Below, piece by piece: positions 53,198 through 64,000 of a DNA stretch of 64,000 nt (position 1 is the first letter of the stretch; every line of letters begins with the position of its first letter). Below the pieces are notes generated by a model, which did no database searches, had not been told where the DNA came from, and saw only the letters and a list, made by a program, of their open reading frames with translations. This DNA is from Planctomycetota bacterium. Its GTDB lineage: Bacteria > Planctomycetota > Phycisphaerae > Sedimentisphaerales > Anaerobacaceae. The position numbers were made by a program, and so were the translations under genes. The stretch spans positions 62,001 to 126,000 of the forward strand of contig VRUL01000011.1 of NCBI GenBank assembly GCA_019456145.1, written 5' to 3'.

Positions 53198-54214
53198 TCA
53201 TCGTCCTTCGTACCGGCTCTGGGTATGGAGCACTTCTATAAAGGCCAGCATATTTTCAAGCGGGACATCACCTTCGACTGCGTGAGACGGGGCAAAGATA
53301 TATCCACCCCCCCTGCCTGCCTCCAACAGTTCATCAGTTTTTTTCTTAACATCCTCAACCGAGCCATAGGGCAGTGTTTGCTGAGTGGACAGTCCGCCAT
53401 GAAACGCAAGCCGACCTCTATATCTTTCCATAATGTCAAAGACATCCATAACCTCCGGCTGGAATGGATTGAAGCAATTGAGGCCGATTTCAATCAAATC
53501 ATCGAAAAGCTCATCAACTTTGCCGCACGAATGAATCATTACATATTTGCCAGCCTCTCGAACCACCGCGTACATTCGCTTTAACTCCGGGTAAATGAAC
53601 TGGCGCCAGAGGCCCGGCCCCATCTGCAAACTCGTCTGCTGGCCCCAGTCATCGCCAAAATAAACCGCGTCTATATCATATTTCAAAGCCTGCCTGACCT
53701 GGGCGATATTGTAGTCGGCTATCGTTCGCAAGAACTCACGCACAAAGCCCGGATGGTCCAAAAAATCCGCCAGCAGGTTTTCCATCCCACGAAGCGTCCA
53801 GGCCCGCTCATAAAGCGAAAAACCAACCTTAAAAACCCGTAAACAATCCCTATACCTGAATATCATCTCAGGAATGTCCTTGAAAAAACGTTCGTCGAGC
53901 GGATTGGGAAACTCATATCGTTCAAGCGTTGGCTCCGGCAAAAGACATCCCTCGACAATGCCTATGTCCTTATCCACACTGCGGTCCCATACGACGCCGA
54001 AGACATCCTGGAACCTATCATTATCAAGAACCGTGAAAAAACCGATTTCACTGCCGAGCTTAACAAAATGATTATCTAAAACCTGGTCCAAATCGTCCTT
54101 ACCATAGTGCTTTGACAACTTATCAGCCGCTTCAACGGTAAAGCCGCAGTGCCACGGTACGTACGGGACCTCTTTGCCCTCAATCGCCAGCTTAACTACT
54201 TCTCTTTTTTCCAT
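53198..54214 (-). CDS. uroporphyrinogen-decarboxylase-family protein
   Basis: A 338-residue protein of the UroD/MtaA superfamily. The markers are DAVYFGDDWGQQTSLQMGP, YVMIHSCGKVDELFDDLIEI, FNPFQPEVMD and LAFHGGLSTQQTLPYG. The CGK-type and GG-STQ motifs are those of the large planctomycete group near corrinoid methyltransferases, not HemE. Activity is unknown. ATG 54214 is chosen over TTG 54229. A partial copy of the palindromic element lies between it and ribD. Confidence 0.82.
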   Translation of the reverse strand: MEKREVVKLAIEGKEVPYVPWHCGFTVEAADKLSKHYGKDDLDQVLDNHFVKLGSEIGFFTVLDNDRFQDVFGVVWDRSVDKDIGIVEGCLLPEPTLERYEFPNPLDERFFKDIPEMIFRYRDCLRVFKVGFSLYERAWTLRGMENLLADFLDHPGFVREFLRTIADYNIAQVRQALKYDIDAVYFGDDWGQQTSLQMGPGLWRQFIYPELKRMYAVVREAGKYVMIHSCGKVDELFDDLIEIGLNCFNPFQPEVMDVFDIMERYRGRLAFHGGLSTQQTLPYGSVEDVKKKTDELLEAGRGGGYIFAPSHAVEGDVPLENMLAFIEVLHTQSRYEGR

Positions 54215-54231
54215 TTGCCGTATTCCCAAAT

Positions 54232-54278
54232 TAAGAGCCTATAACAAAATGACTCTGTATTCAAGCGGCTTGTTTTTC
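54232..54278. repeat. partial copy of the rplM-rpsI palindromic element
   Basis: These 47 bp are identical to 29964-30010. They lie 18 bp upstream of the UroD-family ATG on the minus strand and end in the ribD stop codon (54277-54279). The right half of the element is missing. Confidence 0.85.
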
Positions 54279-55419
54279 AGGGGCATATTGAAATTTCGTC
54301 AAATGCTTTTTTCGATAAACCGGTCAGGCGAACATCATCGCCGAAACGCTCAATTTCTACATGATGCAAGCCTACAGCTTCGGTCAATCCCGCCATTGCC
54401 TCGGTTATTGCGGCGGATCCGGAGCCACCGAGTATCTTCGGCGCGATATAAACGACAATCTGGTCAGCGATATCCTCTTTAAAAAATGAGGTTATTACCG
54501 TTGGCCCGCCTTCGACAAGCAACTGAGCAACGCCACGTTTAGCCAATTGACAAGTGAGAAAATGGAGATTTGACCGGCCTTCTTCTTCAGGGTAAGCAAG
54601 CACTTCAGCTCCCTTTTGGTTTATTTTCTCGGCAATTTGGGGATTTTCCAAGAGCGTTTGTTGACTCGTTAAGATTAGCACTGGGACTTTTTTTGCAGTA
54701 GCCAGCAGTTCGCAATCCAAAGGAATCCTTAAATTGCCGTCAAGAACAATTCTGGTTGCTTGTTTGCCTTTGCTGGGCCGGGCTGTCAATTGTGGGTCGT
54801 CAGCAATTACCGTATTGACACCTACCAATATGGCTCCAGCCCGACGCCGTAGTTTGTGTACGTCTTTTCTGCTTTGCTCTCCTGAAATCCACCGGGCCCC
54901 GGTACCTGACTGTGCCCAAGCCATCTTCCCATCGATGCTTTGTGCCCATTTCAATATCACCCAGCACTGCCCAGTGGTTGCAAATTTGATAAAAGGCGCA
55001 TTTAGCAGTCGCGCTTGAGTTTCGCAAACGCCTGTCTCTACCTTGATTCGGGCATTGCGCAGTTGCTCGATGCCTTTGCCGTCGGCGTGCTCTGAGGGAT
55101 CAATCGTCGCCACGACAACCTTTGCAATCCCAGCGGCAATTATCGCTTCTGTGCAAGGCCCGGTCTTTGCCTGATGACAGCACGGCTCCAAGCTCACATA
55201 CATGGTAGCCCCCCTGGGACTGACGCCCAGTTTTTTGCAATCTTCAAGAGCGTTTATCTCTGCGTGGGGACCGCCAAATTTCCTGTGCCAGCCCTTGCCG
55301 ATAATCTGACTGCCTTTTACTAAAACGGCCCCGACAGCGGGGTTCGGCTCAACCGAGCCGATGCCTCGCTGCGCAAGCTTTAACGCCATACACATATATT
55401 TCTTGTCCTGGTCAGCCAT
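54277..55419 (-). CDS. ribD: bifunctional riboflavin biosynthesis deaminase/reductase
   Basis: A 380-residue RibD. The N-terminal deaminase has zinc motifs GGPHAEINAL and PCCHQAKTGPCTEAI. The C-terminal NADPH-dependent reductase has KWAQSIDGKMAWAQSGTGAR and LLVEGGPTVITSFF. It catalyses steps two and three of riboflavin synthesis. It starts immediately after the ligA stop (TAA-ATG) on the same strand. Its stop codon sits in the repeat copy at 54232-54278, so the C-terminus may have been altered by the insertion. Confidence 0.95.
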   Translation of the reverse strand: MADQDKKYMCMALKLAQRGIGSVEPNPAVGAVLVKGSQIIGKGWHRKFGGPHAEINALEDCKKLGVSPRGATMYVSLEPCCHQAKTGPCTEAIIAAGIAKVVVATIDPSEHADGKGIEQLRNARIKVETGVCETQARLLNAPFIKFATTGQCWVILKWAQSIDGKMAWAQSGTGARWISGEQSRKDVHKLRRRAGAILVGVNTVIADDPQLTARPSKGKQATRIVLDGNLRIPLDCELLATAKKVPVLILTSQQTLLENPQIAEKINQKGAEVLAYPEEEGRSNLHFLTCQLAKRGVAQLLVEGGPTVITSFFKEDIADQIVVYIAPKILGGSGSAAITEAMAGLTEAVGLHHVEIERFGDDVRLTGLSKKAFDEISICP

Positions 55420-57716
<2,297 letters not shown>

Positions 57717-57908
57717 ATGTGTAAAAGTGATAATTTGATTAAAGCTGTTCTTGAACGGGCACAAGACTCGGATGGCAAAAAGAAGCTGACCTGTGCCGTG
57801 GCTTTTGAACTATCACAAAAATTCGATGTGGGGCCGGCTGAGATTGGGCGTATCTGCAATCACCAGAACATAAAAATCTGTAAATGCCAGCTCGGCTGTT
57901 TTGCATAA
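57717..57908 (+). CDS. small CQLGCF-tail protein of the molybdenum operon
   Basis: A 63-residue protein. It has a helical LTCAVAFELSQKFDVGPAEI region and ends KICKCQLGCFA. Proteins of this type, with a C-terminal CQLGCF, occur beside molybdenum/tungsten genes in anaerobes. Function is unknown; the Cys pair suggests metal binding. ATG 57717 with GGAG is preferred to the open frame from 57612. It is the first gene of the operon, 21 bp before the ModE-type gene. Confidence 0.7.
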   Translation: MCKSDNLIKAVLERAQDSDGKKKLTCAVAFELSQKFDVGPAEIGRICNHQNIKICKCQLGCFA

Positions 57909-57929
57909 TACAGTCAGCAGGACAGGAAT

Positions 57930-58283
57930 ATGAAGGAATTCAGGACAAGGTTTAAACTCTGGCTGAGCACCAAGGATGCTGAAGGTGTCTTTGGCGACGG
58001 TAAATGGCGGCTGCTCAAAAGCATAGATGCCGAAGGCTCATTAAAGGCAGCCAGTCAGTCACTGCATATAAGCTACCGAAAGGCGTGGGGCGACTTGAAG
58101 AAAATGCAGCAATGTCTGAATGTCCCTCTGGTCAAGAAGCAGCGGGGAGGTGCATTGGGAGGCCAAACCGCCCTAACCGAGCAAGGGAAAAAATGGGTAA
58201 AAGCTTATACCGGATTTCGCACTGACATCGAAAAGGCAGTAGAAAAAGCCTATAAAAAACATATCGAGGAACTTGTAAAATGA
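57930..58283 (+). CDS. ModE-type winged-helix regulator (N-terminal domain only)
   Basis: A 117-residue protein. KLWLSTKDAEGVFGDGKWRL, SLKAASQSLHISYRKAWGDL and QRGGALGGQTALTEQGK are the winged helix-turn-helix of ModE, the molybdate-dependent regulator. The molybdate-binding Mop domains are absent, so metal sensing must be elsewhere or lost. It overlaps modA by 4 bp. It probably controls this operon. Confidence 0.85.
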   Translation: MKEFRTRFKLWLSTKDAEGVFGDGKWRLLKSIDAEGSLKAASQSLHISYRKAWGDLKKMQQCLNVPLVKKQRGGALGGQTALTEQGKKWVKAYTGFRTDIEKAVEKAYKKHIEELVK

Positions 58284-59269
58284 GCAAAACCGCGAAGACG
58301 ATTTTAGTTCTTTCGGCCGTAGGCTTTTTGTTTCTGGCCGGGTTTGTTATTCGCGGCTCGTGGCTTGGGCATTACTCCGGCCGGGATTCACAACAGTTGA
58401 TTATTTTTCACGCAGGCAGTCTTGCCGTTCCTTTCAAACAGATATGCGAAGAATTCAATAAAAGCCATCCCAACGTGAAAATTATCCGCGAAGCCGCAGG
58501 CAGCCGGATATGTGCCCGCAAAATCGCAGACCTGCACAGGCCCTGTGATATCCTTGCCTCGGCTGACTACACCGTTATAAACACTCTTCTAATCCCCAAA
58601 CATACTGACTGGAATATTAAGTTTGCAGCAAATGAAATGGTTATTGCCTTTCGAAAGGACTCTCGCAAAGCCGGCCAAATCAACAAAGACAATTGGTGCG
58701 ATATTTTGTTGGATAAAGATGTCGCTTTCGGCAGGTCTGACCCAAATGCAGACCCATGCGGGTATCGGACCGTCCTTACAATAAAGTTGGCCGAAAAATT
58801 CTATAATAATCCCGGACTCGTGGACAAAATACTGACAAAAGACCGAAGATATATTCGACCCAAAGAAGTTGATTTACTGGCGCTTTTGGAAGTGGGCGAG
58901 CTTGATTACATGTTTATATACCGCAGCGTTGCTGAGCAGCACAAGCTCGCATACGTAGTGCTGCCCGATGAGATCAATCTCAAGAAGACCGGGCTTTGGG
59001 ATTTGTACAAGACCGCTTCGGTCCGTTTAACCGGTAATACGCCCGGTACTTTTATCACTAAACTCGGTGAGCCGATAGTATACGGCGTTACCATACCGAA
59101 GAATGCTCCGAATCGTAAGCTTGCGTTAGCATTTTTAACTTTTTTGCTCGATGCAAACAAGGGTGGAGCAATTCTTGAAAAGAACGGTCAAACCTCCGTG
59201 GTTCCGTCACCAACGGATACTTTTGGTAATCTACCGGAGTCTTTGAAAAACTTCGCGCTTCCAATATAG
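58280..59269 (+). CDS. molybdate/tungstate ABC transporter substrate-binding protein (WtpA/ModA)
   Basis: A 329-residue periplasmic binding protein. The N-terminal membrane/signal segment is at residues 8-25. IIFHAGSLAVPFKQICEEFN, CDILASADYTVI, FAANEMVIAFRKDS, GRSDPNADPCGYR and EVGELDYMFIYRS are typical of the WtpA branch, which binds tungstate or molybdate octahedrally. No lipobox Cys was seen. Translation starts within the ModE-type stop (ATGA). Confidence 0.88.
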   Translation: MSKTAKTILVLSAVGFLFLAGFVIRGSWLGHYSGRDSQQLIIFHAGSLAVPFKQICEEFNKSHPNVKIIREAAGSRICARKIADLHRPCDILASADYTVINTLLIPKHTDWNIKFAANEMVIAFRKDSRKAGQINKDNWCDILLDKDVAFGRSDPNADPCGYRTVLTIKLAEKFYNNPGLVDKILTKDRRYIRPKEVDLLALLEVGELDYMFIYRSVAEQHKLAYVVLPDEINLKKTGLWDLYKTASVRLTGNTPGTFITKLGEPIVYGVTIPKNAPNRKLALAFLTFLLDANKGGAILEKNGQTSVVPSPTDTFGNLPESLKNFALPI

Positions 59270-59278
59270 TAGAATCCG

Positions 59279-60094
59279 ATGCAAGATACGAAATACCAAA
59301 TACGAAACACCAGATATGAGCCGCTTTCGCTGGCCTTTGCAGCACTTGGCGGGCTTGTGCTGCTTTTCATTGTTGCCCCGCTGGCGAGTTTGTTTGTGAA
59401 CTGTTCGGTGCCGGAACTTGCCGAGACGGCAAAAGATGTCGGAGTTCGAAGCAGCATCTGGCTTACATTGTGGACCTCGATGGCGGCAACTATGCTCTTC
59501 GCTTTGGCCGCTATTCCTTTTGCGTATTTGCTTGCGCGAAAGGATTTTCCACTGAAAGGCCTTGTCATGGCCATTATTGATCTTCCCATTGTGATACCAC
59601 ACTCGGCGGCGGGAATAGCACTGCTTGGTATCGTTTCAAAGAACGGGGCTTTGGGAAAGACCGCGGCAAAAATGGGATTTAGTTTTATCGGCACCCCTGC
59701 CGGCATAATGACGGCAATGGCATTTGTCAGCATTCCATACCTCTTAAATTCTGCGCGAGACGGTTTTCTTGCTGTCCCTGTTCGCCTTGAAAAGGCAGCG
59801 CTCAGTCTCGGGGCAAGTCCTTTGAGAGTGTTCTTAACGGTCTCTGTACCGCTGGCATGGCGGTCGATTTTGTCCGGTTCGATTTTGATGTGGGCACGGG
59901 GAATGAGCGAGTTCGGAGCGGTACTAATCATCGCTTATCATCCAATGATTACGCCGGTGCTGATATATGAGCGTCTTGGCGCTTTCGGCCTGAAGTACAC
60001 CCGGCCGACGGCGGTCCTTTTCATCGTGGTGTGCCTGGTGTTTCTTGTGGTGTTGAGGCTTTTGGCGGGAGGTAAAAATAATGCTCAGCGTTAG
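59279..60094 (+). CDS. molybdate/tungstate ABC transporter permease
   Basis: A 271-residue membrane protein with about six helices and the EAA motif EKAALSLGASPLRVFLTVSV that docks the ATPase. It follows the binding protein by 9 bp and overlaps the ATPase gene by 14 bp. It is the WtpB/ModB component. Confidence 0.9.
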   Translation: MQDTKYQIRNTRYEPLSLAFAALGGLVLLFIVAPLASLFVNCSVPELAETAKDVGVRSSIWLTLWTSMAATMLFALAAIPFAYLLARKDFPLKGLVMAIIDLPIVIPHSAAGIALLGIVSKNGALGKTAAKMGFSFIGTPAGIMTAMAFVSIPYLLNSARDGFLAVPVRLEKAALSLGASPLRVFLTVSVPLAWRSILSGSILMWARGMSEFGAVLIIAYHPMITPVLIYERLGAFGLKYTRPTAVLFIVVCLVFLVVLRLLAGGKNNAQR

Positions 60095-61157
60095 AAATAT
60101 CTCCAAGGACCTGACACCATTCGCCATAAAGGATGTGTCGTTCGAGGTCTCCAACAGCCAGTATTTTGTTCTGTTGGGAAGAACCGGGGTGGGCAAAAGC
60201 GTATTGCTCGAAACCATCGCCGGCCTTGCCCGTCCGGATGCCGGCCGGATATTTCTCGATGGAAAGGACATTACAAACGAAAAGATGCAGAAGCGAAAAA
60301 TCGCACTGGTCTTTCAAAACAGTACACTTTTCCCGCATATGACGGTTTATGATAATATCGCATATCCACTTAGGTGCAGAGAGAACAATGGCCAGCTTTC
60401 GCAACGTCAAATCCGTCAGCGAGTAAACGAGCTTGCGGAGGATTTTGCAGTTGGCCATCTTCTTGCAGCCAAACCTCAAACACTCTCCGGGGGAGAATCT
60501 CAGCGAGTCTCCCTGGCGCGGGCGGTAGCCAGTGAGCCGAGATGCCTGCTTCTGGATGAGCCTTTATCGTCCCTGGATACAAAGTCTCGATCCCAGATGC
60601 GCGCTCTTCTGCGCAAGATTAACGCCCAGAACCGGATGCAAATAGTACATGTAACGCACGATTACACCGAAGCAGTCTCTTTGGCCACACATGTTGCGGT
60701 TATGGAGGCCGGAACCATCGCACAGGTAGGGAATGTTGAGCAGATTTTTCAGCATCCCAAATCTGAATTTGTCGCACGGTTTGTCGGTATCAGGAACTTT
60801 TTCAAAGGCCGGCTGCAAGAGCCGCGCGACCACGGAACAGACACGAGATGGTTCAGTTCCGGCAGCCTTAGCCTTTCTGTTCTTACTGACAGCCCCGGCG
60901 GTCCGGGCTTTGTTTGCGTTCGAAGTGAGGATGTCACGATTTCCAATACAGCAGGCAAAACAAGCGCCCGTAATAACTTTGAAGGGACAATTGCAGAGAT
61001 TATACCGGCTGGGTTTGGAGTGGAGGTCATAGTTGATATCGGTGTCGAAATTGCAGCGATGGTAAGCCCTGAATCAGCGAAGATGCTGGAACTGAGCTGC
61101 GGAAAAAAAGCATGGGTAAGTTTTAAGGCCTCGGCTGTTAAATACATTGAAGAATAA
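60081..61157 (+). CDS. molybdate/tungstate ABC transporter ATP-binding protein
   Basis: A 358-residue ATPase. Walker A is LLGRTGVGKSVLLE, the Q-loop is ALVFQNSTLFPHM, the signature is LSGGESQRVSLARA, Walker B is CLLLDEPLSSLD and the switch is HVTHD. The C-terminal 120 residues are a TOBE-type oxyanion-sensing domain. It has a good GGGAGG. It is the WtpC/ModC component and drives uptake. Confidence 0.93.
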   Translation: MLSVRNISKDLTPFAIKDVSFEVSNSQYFVLLGRTGVGKSVLLETIAGLARPDAGRIFLDGKDITNEKMQKRKIALVFQNSTLFPHMTVYDNIAYPLRCRENNGQLSQRQIRQRVNELAEDFAVGHLLAAKPQTLSGGESQRVSLARAVASEPRCLLLDEPLSSLDTKSRSQMRALLRKINAQNRMQIVHVTHDYTEAVSLATHVAVMEAGTIAQVGNVEQIFQHPKSEFVARFVGIRNFFKGRLQEPRDHGTDTRWFSSGSLSLSVLTDSPGGPGFVCVRSEDVTISNTAGKTSARNNFEGTIAEIIPAGFGVEVIVDIGVEIAAMVSPESAKMLELSCGKKAWVSFKASAVKYIEE

Positions 61158-61158
61158 A

Positions 61159-62289
61159 ATGATAAAACTCGATGGAATGCTGATGATAGGTTCGGCCGGC
61201 GCAAACGTCGGCAAGACCACATTGGCCTGTGCGCTAATTAAAAAATTTGGTAAAACTACGGATATCACAGGAATAAAGGTTACCACGATAAAAACCAAAG
61301 ACGGACAATGTCCGCGCGGGGGTCAAGGCTGCGGTGGCTGCTCATCGCTGGATGGAGATTTCCACATTACGGAAGAGACCGACAGCGATTCCGAAAAAGA
61401 CACGGCAAGACTACTTGCAGCCGGGGCAAAACGAGTTTTCTGGCTGCGTGTTATAAAAAAACGCCTGGAAGTAGGATTAACCACCCTGCTGGATATGATC
61501 GGGCCTGACACGGTTTCAATTTGCGAATCAAACTCACTGCGTCAGGTAGCTGAACCGGGATTGTTTCTTATGGTCGAGAGCCGCAGCTTGAAAACTTGGA
61601 AAAGCTCAGCTCGGAATGTCAAAGAATATGCCGATAGAATCATAGTCGCCGGGACAAGTGGTTTTGATTTCGACCTGGACCGGATAAAGCTTACGGACAG
61701 AAAATGGACGTTGCAGGAAAAGGCAACAGCGATAATCATGGCAGGCGGGGGCAGCCGTCGAATGGGCATTGACAAGAGTATGCTGCTGATTAAGGACAAG
61801 CCAATCATAAAACATATTTGTGACCAGCTTAGCGGCACATTCAGCCAGATACTTATAAGCACCGATGACGTGGAAAAATATGCCTTTCTGGGCCTTGACT
61901 GCATCCCGGACAAAATACCGGGCCAGGGACCTCTGATGGGTATAGCTTCCGCTCTGGAGGCATCAGCCAACGAACTTAATTTTGTGGTCGCCTGTGATAT
62001 CCCGCACATAGACCTAAGACTTGTCAGGAAAATGCTCGCCGAAGCTCAGGCAGCAGACATGGTCATCCCAACCTCTGGTAACAAAAAATATGAACCACTC
62101 TTTGCGGTATACTGCAAAAGCTCGCTCGAAGCCATAAACGAAGCGCTGTCATCAGGGGCACGTAAAATAATTGATGCGTTCGCTGAATGCAGGGTCAAGT
62201 ATATTAAGCTGAAAACAAAACAGTTAACGAACTTAAATACAATGGAAGAGTATGAAGAATTTCGCCAAAAGTACGATGCTCAAGTTTGA
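61159..62289 (+). CDS. MobB-like P-loop domain fused to MobA nucleotidyltransferase
   Basis: A 376-residue fusion. The N-terminal half has GSAGANVGKTTLACALIKKF (P-loop) and a Cys cluster CPRGGQGCGGC. The C-terminal half (from about residue 190) is MobA: AIIMAGGGSRRMGIDKSMLL, GQGPLMGIASALEA and VACDIPHI. MobA links GMP or CMP to molybdopterin. ATG 61159 lies 1 bp past the modC stop; TTG 61147 is an alternative. The fused order (P-loop domain first, MobA second) is notable. Confidence 0.8.
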   Translation: MIKLDGMLMIGSAGANVGKTTLACALIKKFGKTTDITGIKVTTIKTKDGQCPRGGQGCGGCSSLDGDFHITEETDSDSEKDTARLLAAGAKRVFWLRVIKKRLEVGLTTLLDMIGPDTVSICESNSLRQVAEPGLFLMVESRSLKTWKSSARNVKEYADRIIVAGTSGFDFDLDRIKLTDRKWTLQEKATAIIMAGGGSRRMGIDKSMLLIKDKPIIKHICDQLSGTFSQILISTDDVEKYAFLGLDCIPDKIPGQGPLMGIASALEASANELNFVVACDIPHIDLRLVRKMLAEAQAADMVIPTSGNKKYEPLFAVYCKSSLEAINEALSSGARKIIDAFAECRVKYIKLKTKQLTNLNTMEEYEEFRQKYDAQV

Positions 62290-63457
62290 TGATGCCTTAG
62301 AAATCGTGATGAACTCGATTTCGAGCAGACGGCCCGGCACTGAGCGTGTCGAGATTAACCGTGCTTTTAATAGAGTACTGGCTGAGGACGTCGCCTCGGA
62401 CATGGACATTCCTCCATTCAACAAGTCGGCTATGGATGGCTTCGCCTGTCGCCGAGCTGACCTTGCAAATGAGCTTACAATAATTGAGACGATCCCTGCC
62501 GGGCATGTACCTAAAAATGAGATTACAATCAACCAGTGTGCCAAGATTATGACGGGCGCCGTTGTGCCTGAAGGCGCTGATTGCGTCATTATGGTCGAAT
62601 ACACCGAACCAACATCGGACAATAAAATTCGCTTTACGGGCGAACAAACATCCGACAATATCTGTTTAAAAGGCGAGGACATCAAAGAGGGAGAAACAGT
62701 TGTTCGAGTTGGCGCAAAACTTTCCGCCCAGCATATCGCAGTGTTGGCAAGTCTCGGCTGTGTCAAGCCATTGGTGGCAGTGCAGCCAAGGGTAGGCATT
62801 ATAGCCACAGGCGACGAATTAGTCGAACCCGAACAGAAACCAGGGGCTTGTCAAATCAGAAACAGCAACGCACCCCAGTTGGCCGCCCAGGTAGCAAACG
62901 CCGCGGCGATAGCAACAAACTATGGTATAGCCGCCGATACAGAAGAAGCTTTAGATGGTATGCTCAAAAAGGCGATAGCGGAAAATGATGTTGTGATTAT
63001 GTCCGGTGGAGTATCAGTAGGCGATTACGACCTTGTTCGGGGGATTTTAAAGAAAAACAACTTCAGGCTGCTATTTGAGAAGATTGCTGTAAAGCCAGGC
63101 AGGCCTACGGTTTTCGGCGTTTCGAATGAAGCTTTTTGTTTCGGATTGCCAGGTAATCCGGTATCGACCTTTGTCACATTTGAACTGTTGGTGAAACCTT
63201 TTCTCCTAAAGATGATGGGGTACAATTTCAAGCCCATCGTTTCACACAACAAACTCGAAAAGACAATAACAAGAAAAAAGACAGAACGGGATTTGTGGCT
63301 GCCGGTTGTATTTACCGGAGACGATAAAGTTGCAAGCATCGACTATCATGGCTCTGCGCATATTAACGCCTTATGTGAAGCTGACGGTTTAATCTGCATA
63401 CCCGCAGGCGTAGCTGAAATCAAAGAGGGTACCGACGTTGCTGTTAGACAGATTTAA
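62252..63457 (+). CDS. moeA: molybdopterin molybdotransferase
   Basis: A 401-residue MoeA that inserts molybdate into adenylylated molybdopterin. It has DIPPFNKSAMDGFACRRADL, RVGIIATGDELVEPEQKPG, VVIMSGGVSVGDYD and CFGLPGNPVSTFVTFELLVK. It overlaps mobA by 38 bp. The start at 62252 has GGAAG only 3 nt away; ATG 62276 (MLKFDDALE) matches the family start better, so the start is uncertain. Confidence 0.93.
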   Translation: MKNFAKSTMLKFDDALEIVMNSISSRRPGTERVEINRAFNRVLAEDVASDMDIPPFNKSAMDGFACRRADLANELTIIETIPAGHVPKNEITINQCAKIMTGAVVPEGADCVIMVEYTEPTSDNKIRFTGEQTSDNICLKGEDIKEGETVVRVGAKLSAQHIAVLASLGCVKPLVAVQPRVGIIATGDELVEPEQKPGACQIRNSNAPQLAAQVANAAAIATNYGIAADTEEALDGMLKKAIAENDVVIMSGGVSVGDYDLVRGILKKNNFRLLFEKIAVKPGRPTVFGVSNEAFCFGLPGNPVSTFVTFELLVKPFLLKMMGYNFKPIVSHNKLEKTITRKKTERDLWLPVVFTGDDKVASIDYHGSAHINALCEADGLICIPAGVAEIKEGTDVAVRQI

Positions 63458-64000
63458 TCGAAGAATAGATTACCTCCGAGTATCGGTAACCGACCGTTGC
63501 AATTACCGCTGTGTATATTGCATGCCGGAGGCGCCTTTTATGCATAAGAACCACAGTGATATCCTTTCCTATGAGCAGATTGAGTCGGTTGCAAAAGCGG
63601 CTGCAGGGGTGGGCATAACAAAAATCAGATTAACCGGCGGTGAACCGCTGGTGCGAAAAGATATTGAGCAACTGGTGGCCAAACTTGCAGCTATAGACGG
63701 AATCGACAAGGTCTGCATGACCACTAACGGCTCACTGCTTGTGGATATGGCAACCATACTTAAGCGAAGCGGTCTGGGCCGTGTCAACATCTCGATAGAT
63801 TCGCTCAATACCGAGAAGTTCAGGAGGATTACTCGCGGCGGGGATTTGCGTCAGGCCCTGGCAGGCGTCGAAGCGGCTAAAAAGGCAGAGCTTACACCGA
63901 TAAAGATTAACATGGTAATTTTCAATGACACGACCCAGGAGGACATTGAAACGATGAAGACCTTCTGTGAGCAGAGAGGTCTGGAGCTTCAACAAATTAT
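63438..64000 (+). CDS. moaA: GTP 3',8-cyclase, partial at right edge
   Basis: The N-terminal 187 residues of MoaA, cut by the window end. It starts LLDRFNRRIDYLRVSVTDRC after TTG 63438, with GAGGG about 8 nt upstream. The radical-SAM cluster motif is CNYRCVYC, and ITKIRLTGGEPLVRKDI binds SAM. It starts molybdopterin synthesis from GTP. It overlaps moeA by 20 bp. Because it starts at TTG and is open at the edge it is easily missed. Confidence 0.92.
   Translation, partial: MLLDRFNRRIDYLRVSVTDRCNYRCVYCMPEAPFMHKNHSDILSYEQIESVAKAAAGVGITKIRLTGGEPLVRKDIEQLVAKLAAIDGIDKVCMTTNGSLLVDMATILKRSGLGRVNISIDSLNTEKFRRITRGGDLRQALAGVEAAKKAELTPIKINMVIFNDTTQEDIETMKTFCEQRGLELQQI

Noticed and set aside
59188..59931. 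247-codon minus-strand ORF
   Set aside because: Antisense to the permease gene; Ala/Ser/Lys-rich without a family.

Overview
This 64 kb window looks like a contig from a planctomycete of the class Phycisphaerae (Sedimentisphaerales-like). This is inferred from family content, not from a marker gene. The supporting features are a secreted protein with a planctomycete-type C-terminal dockerin and thrombospondin type-3 repeats, a GH144 beta-glucanase, UroD-family paralogues, a short UvrC without its C-terminal HhH region, an exported bleomycin-hydrolase-like peptidase, and intergenic repeats whose translation gives peptides of the 'QNEPN' type. No rRNA, tRNA or CRISPR array was found.

Layout. 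0-0.6 kb: relics of a [NiFe]-hydrogenase maturation cluster (hypF and hypB fragments). 0.6-30.6 kb: mainly housekeeping genes, mostly on the minus strand: recQ, nadD, a lysine-rich histone-like protein, lysA, a secreted C1B peptidase, accC-accB, a PP2C/RsbU-type phosphatase, a YggS PLP protein, a three-gene mercury-type operon (merR, a thioredoxin-MerC-like fusion, a small thioredoxin), yjbQ, argS, rsfS, a HicAB-like pair, a K+-dependent-type membrane pyrophosphatase, argJ, a nucleotidyltransferase pair, a nitrilase-family hydrolase, a PepSY-type membrane protein, a GH144 enzyme, a HEPN protein, argC, an EamA transporter and rplM-rpsI.

30.6-44.4 kb is an accessory island with debris and probable defence genes. 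It holds a truncated type II restriction-modification start and an AT-rich four-gene cassette (GNAT-like, ImmA/IrrE-like metallopeptidase, beta-family protein, convergent sce7726-like nuclease). It also holds a DUF3326-like fragment, a PQQ-propeller protein, a large dockerin protein, a 46-codon gene that looks like a cut-off SEFIR/TIR domain, and a 1024-residue STAND NTPase with TPR-like repeats. Two identical 28-bp direct repeats flank the 35.7-44.2 kb part.

44.4-57.5 kb: B12-dependent ribonucleotide reductase; uvrC, whose 3' end is duplicated on the far side of an inserted RHH/RelE toxin-antitoxin pair; two secreted proteins, one a likely glycoside hydrolase; a UroD-family protein and a decayed copy of its 3' end; ribD and ligA. 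57.7-64 kb: a tight plus-strand operon for molybdate/tungstate uptake and molybdenum cofactor synthesis (small CQLGCF protein, ModE-type regulator, WtpA/ModA, ModB, ModC, MobB-like/MobA fusion, MoeA, MoaA). MoaA starts on TTG and runs off the right edge.

The best candidates for something little described are the beta-family/sce7726/ImmA cassette at 31.5-34.7 kb, the mini-SEFIR plus STAND gene pair at 40.9-44.1 kb, the uvrC 3'-end duplication around the toxin-antitoxin pair, and the palindromic element families.
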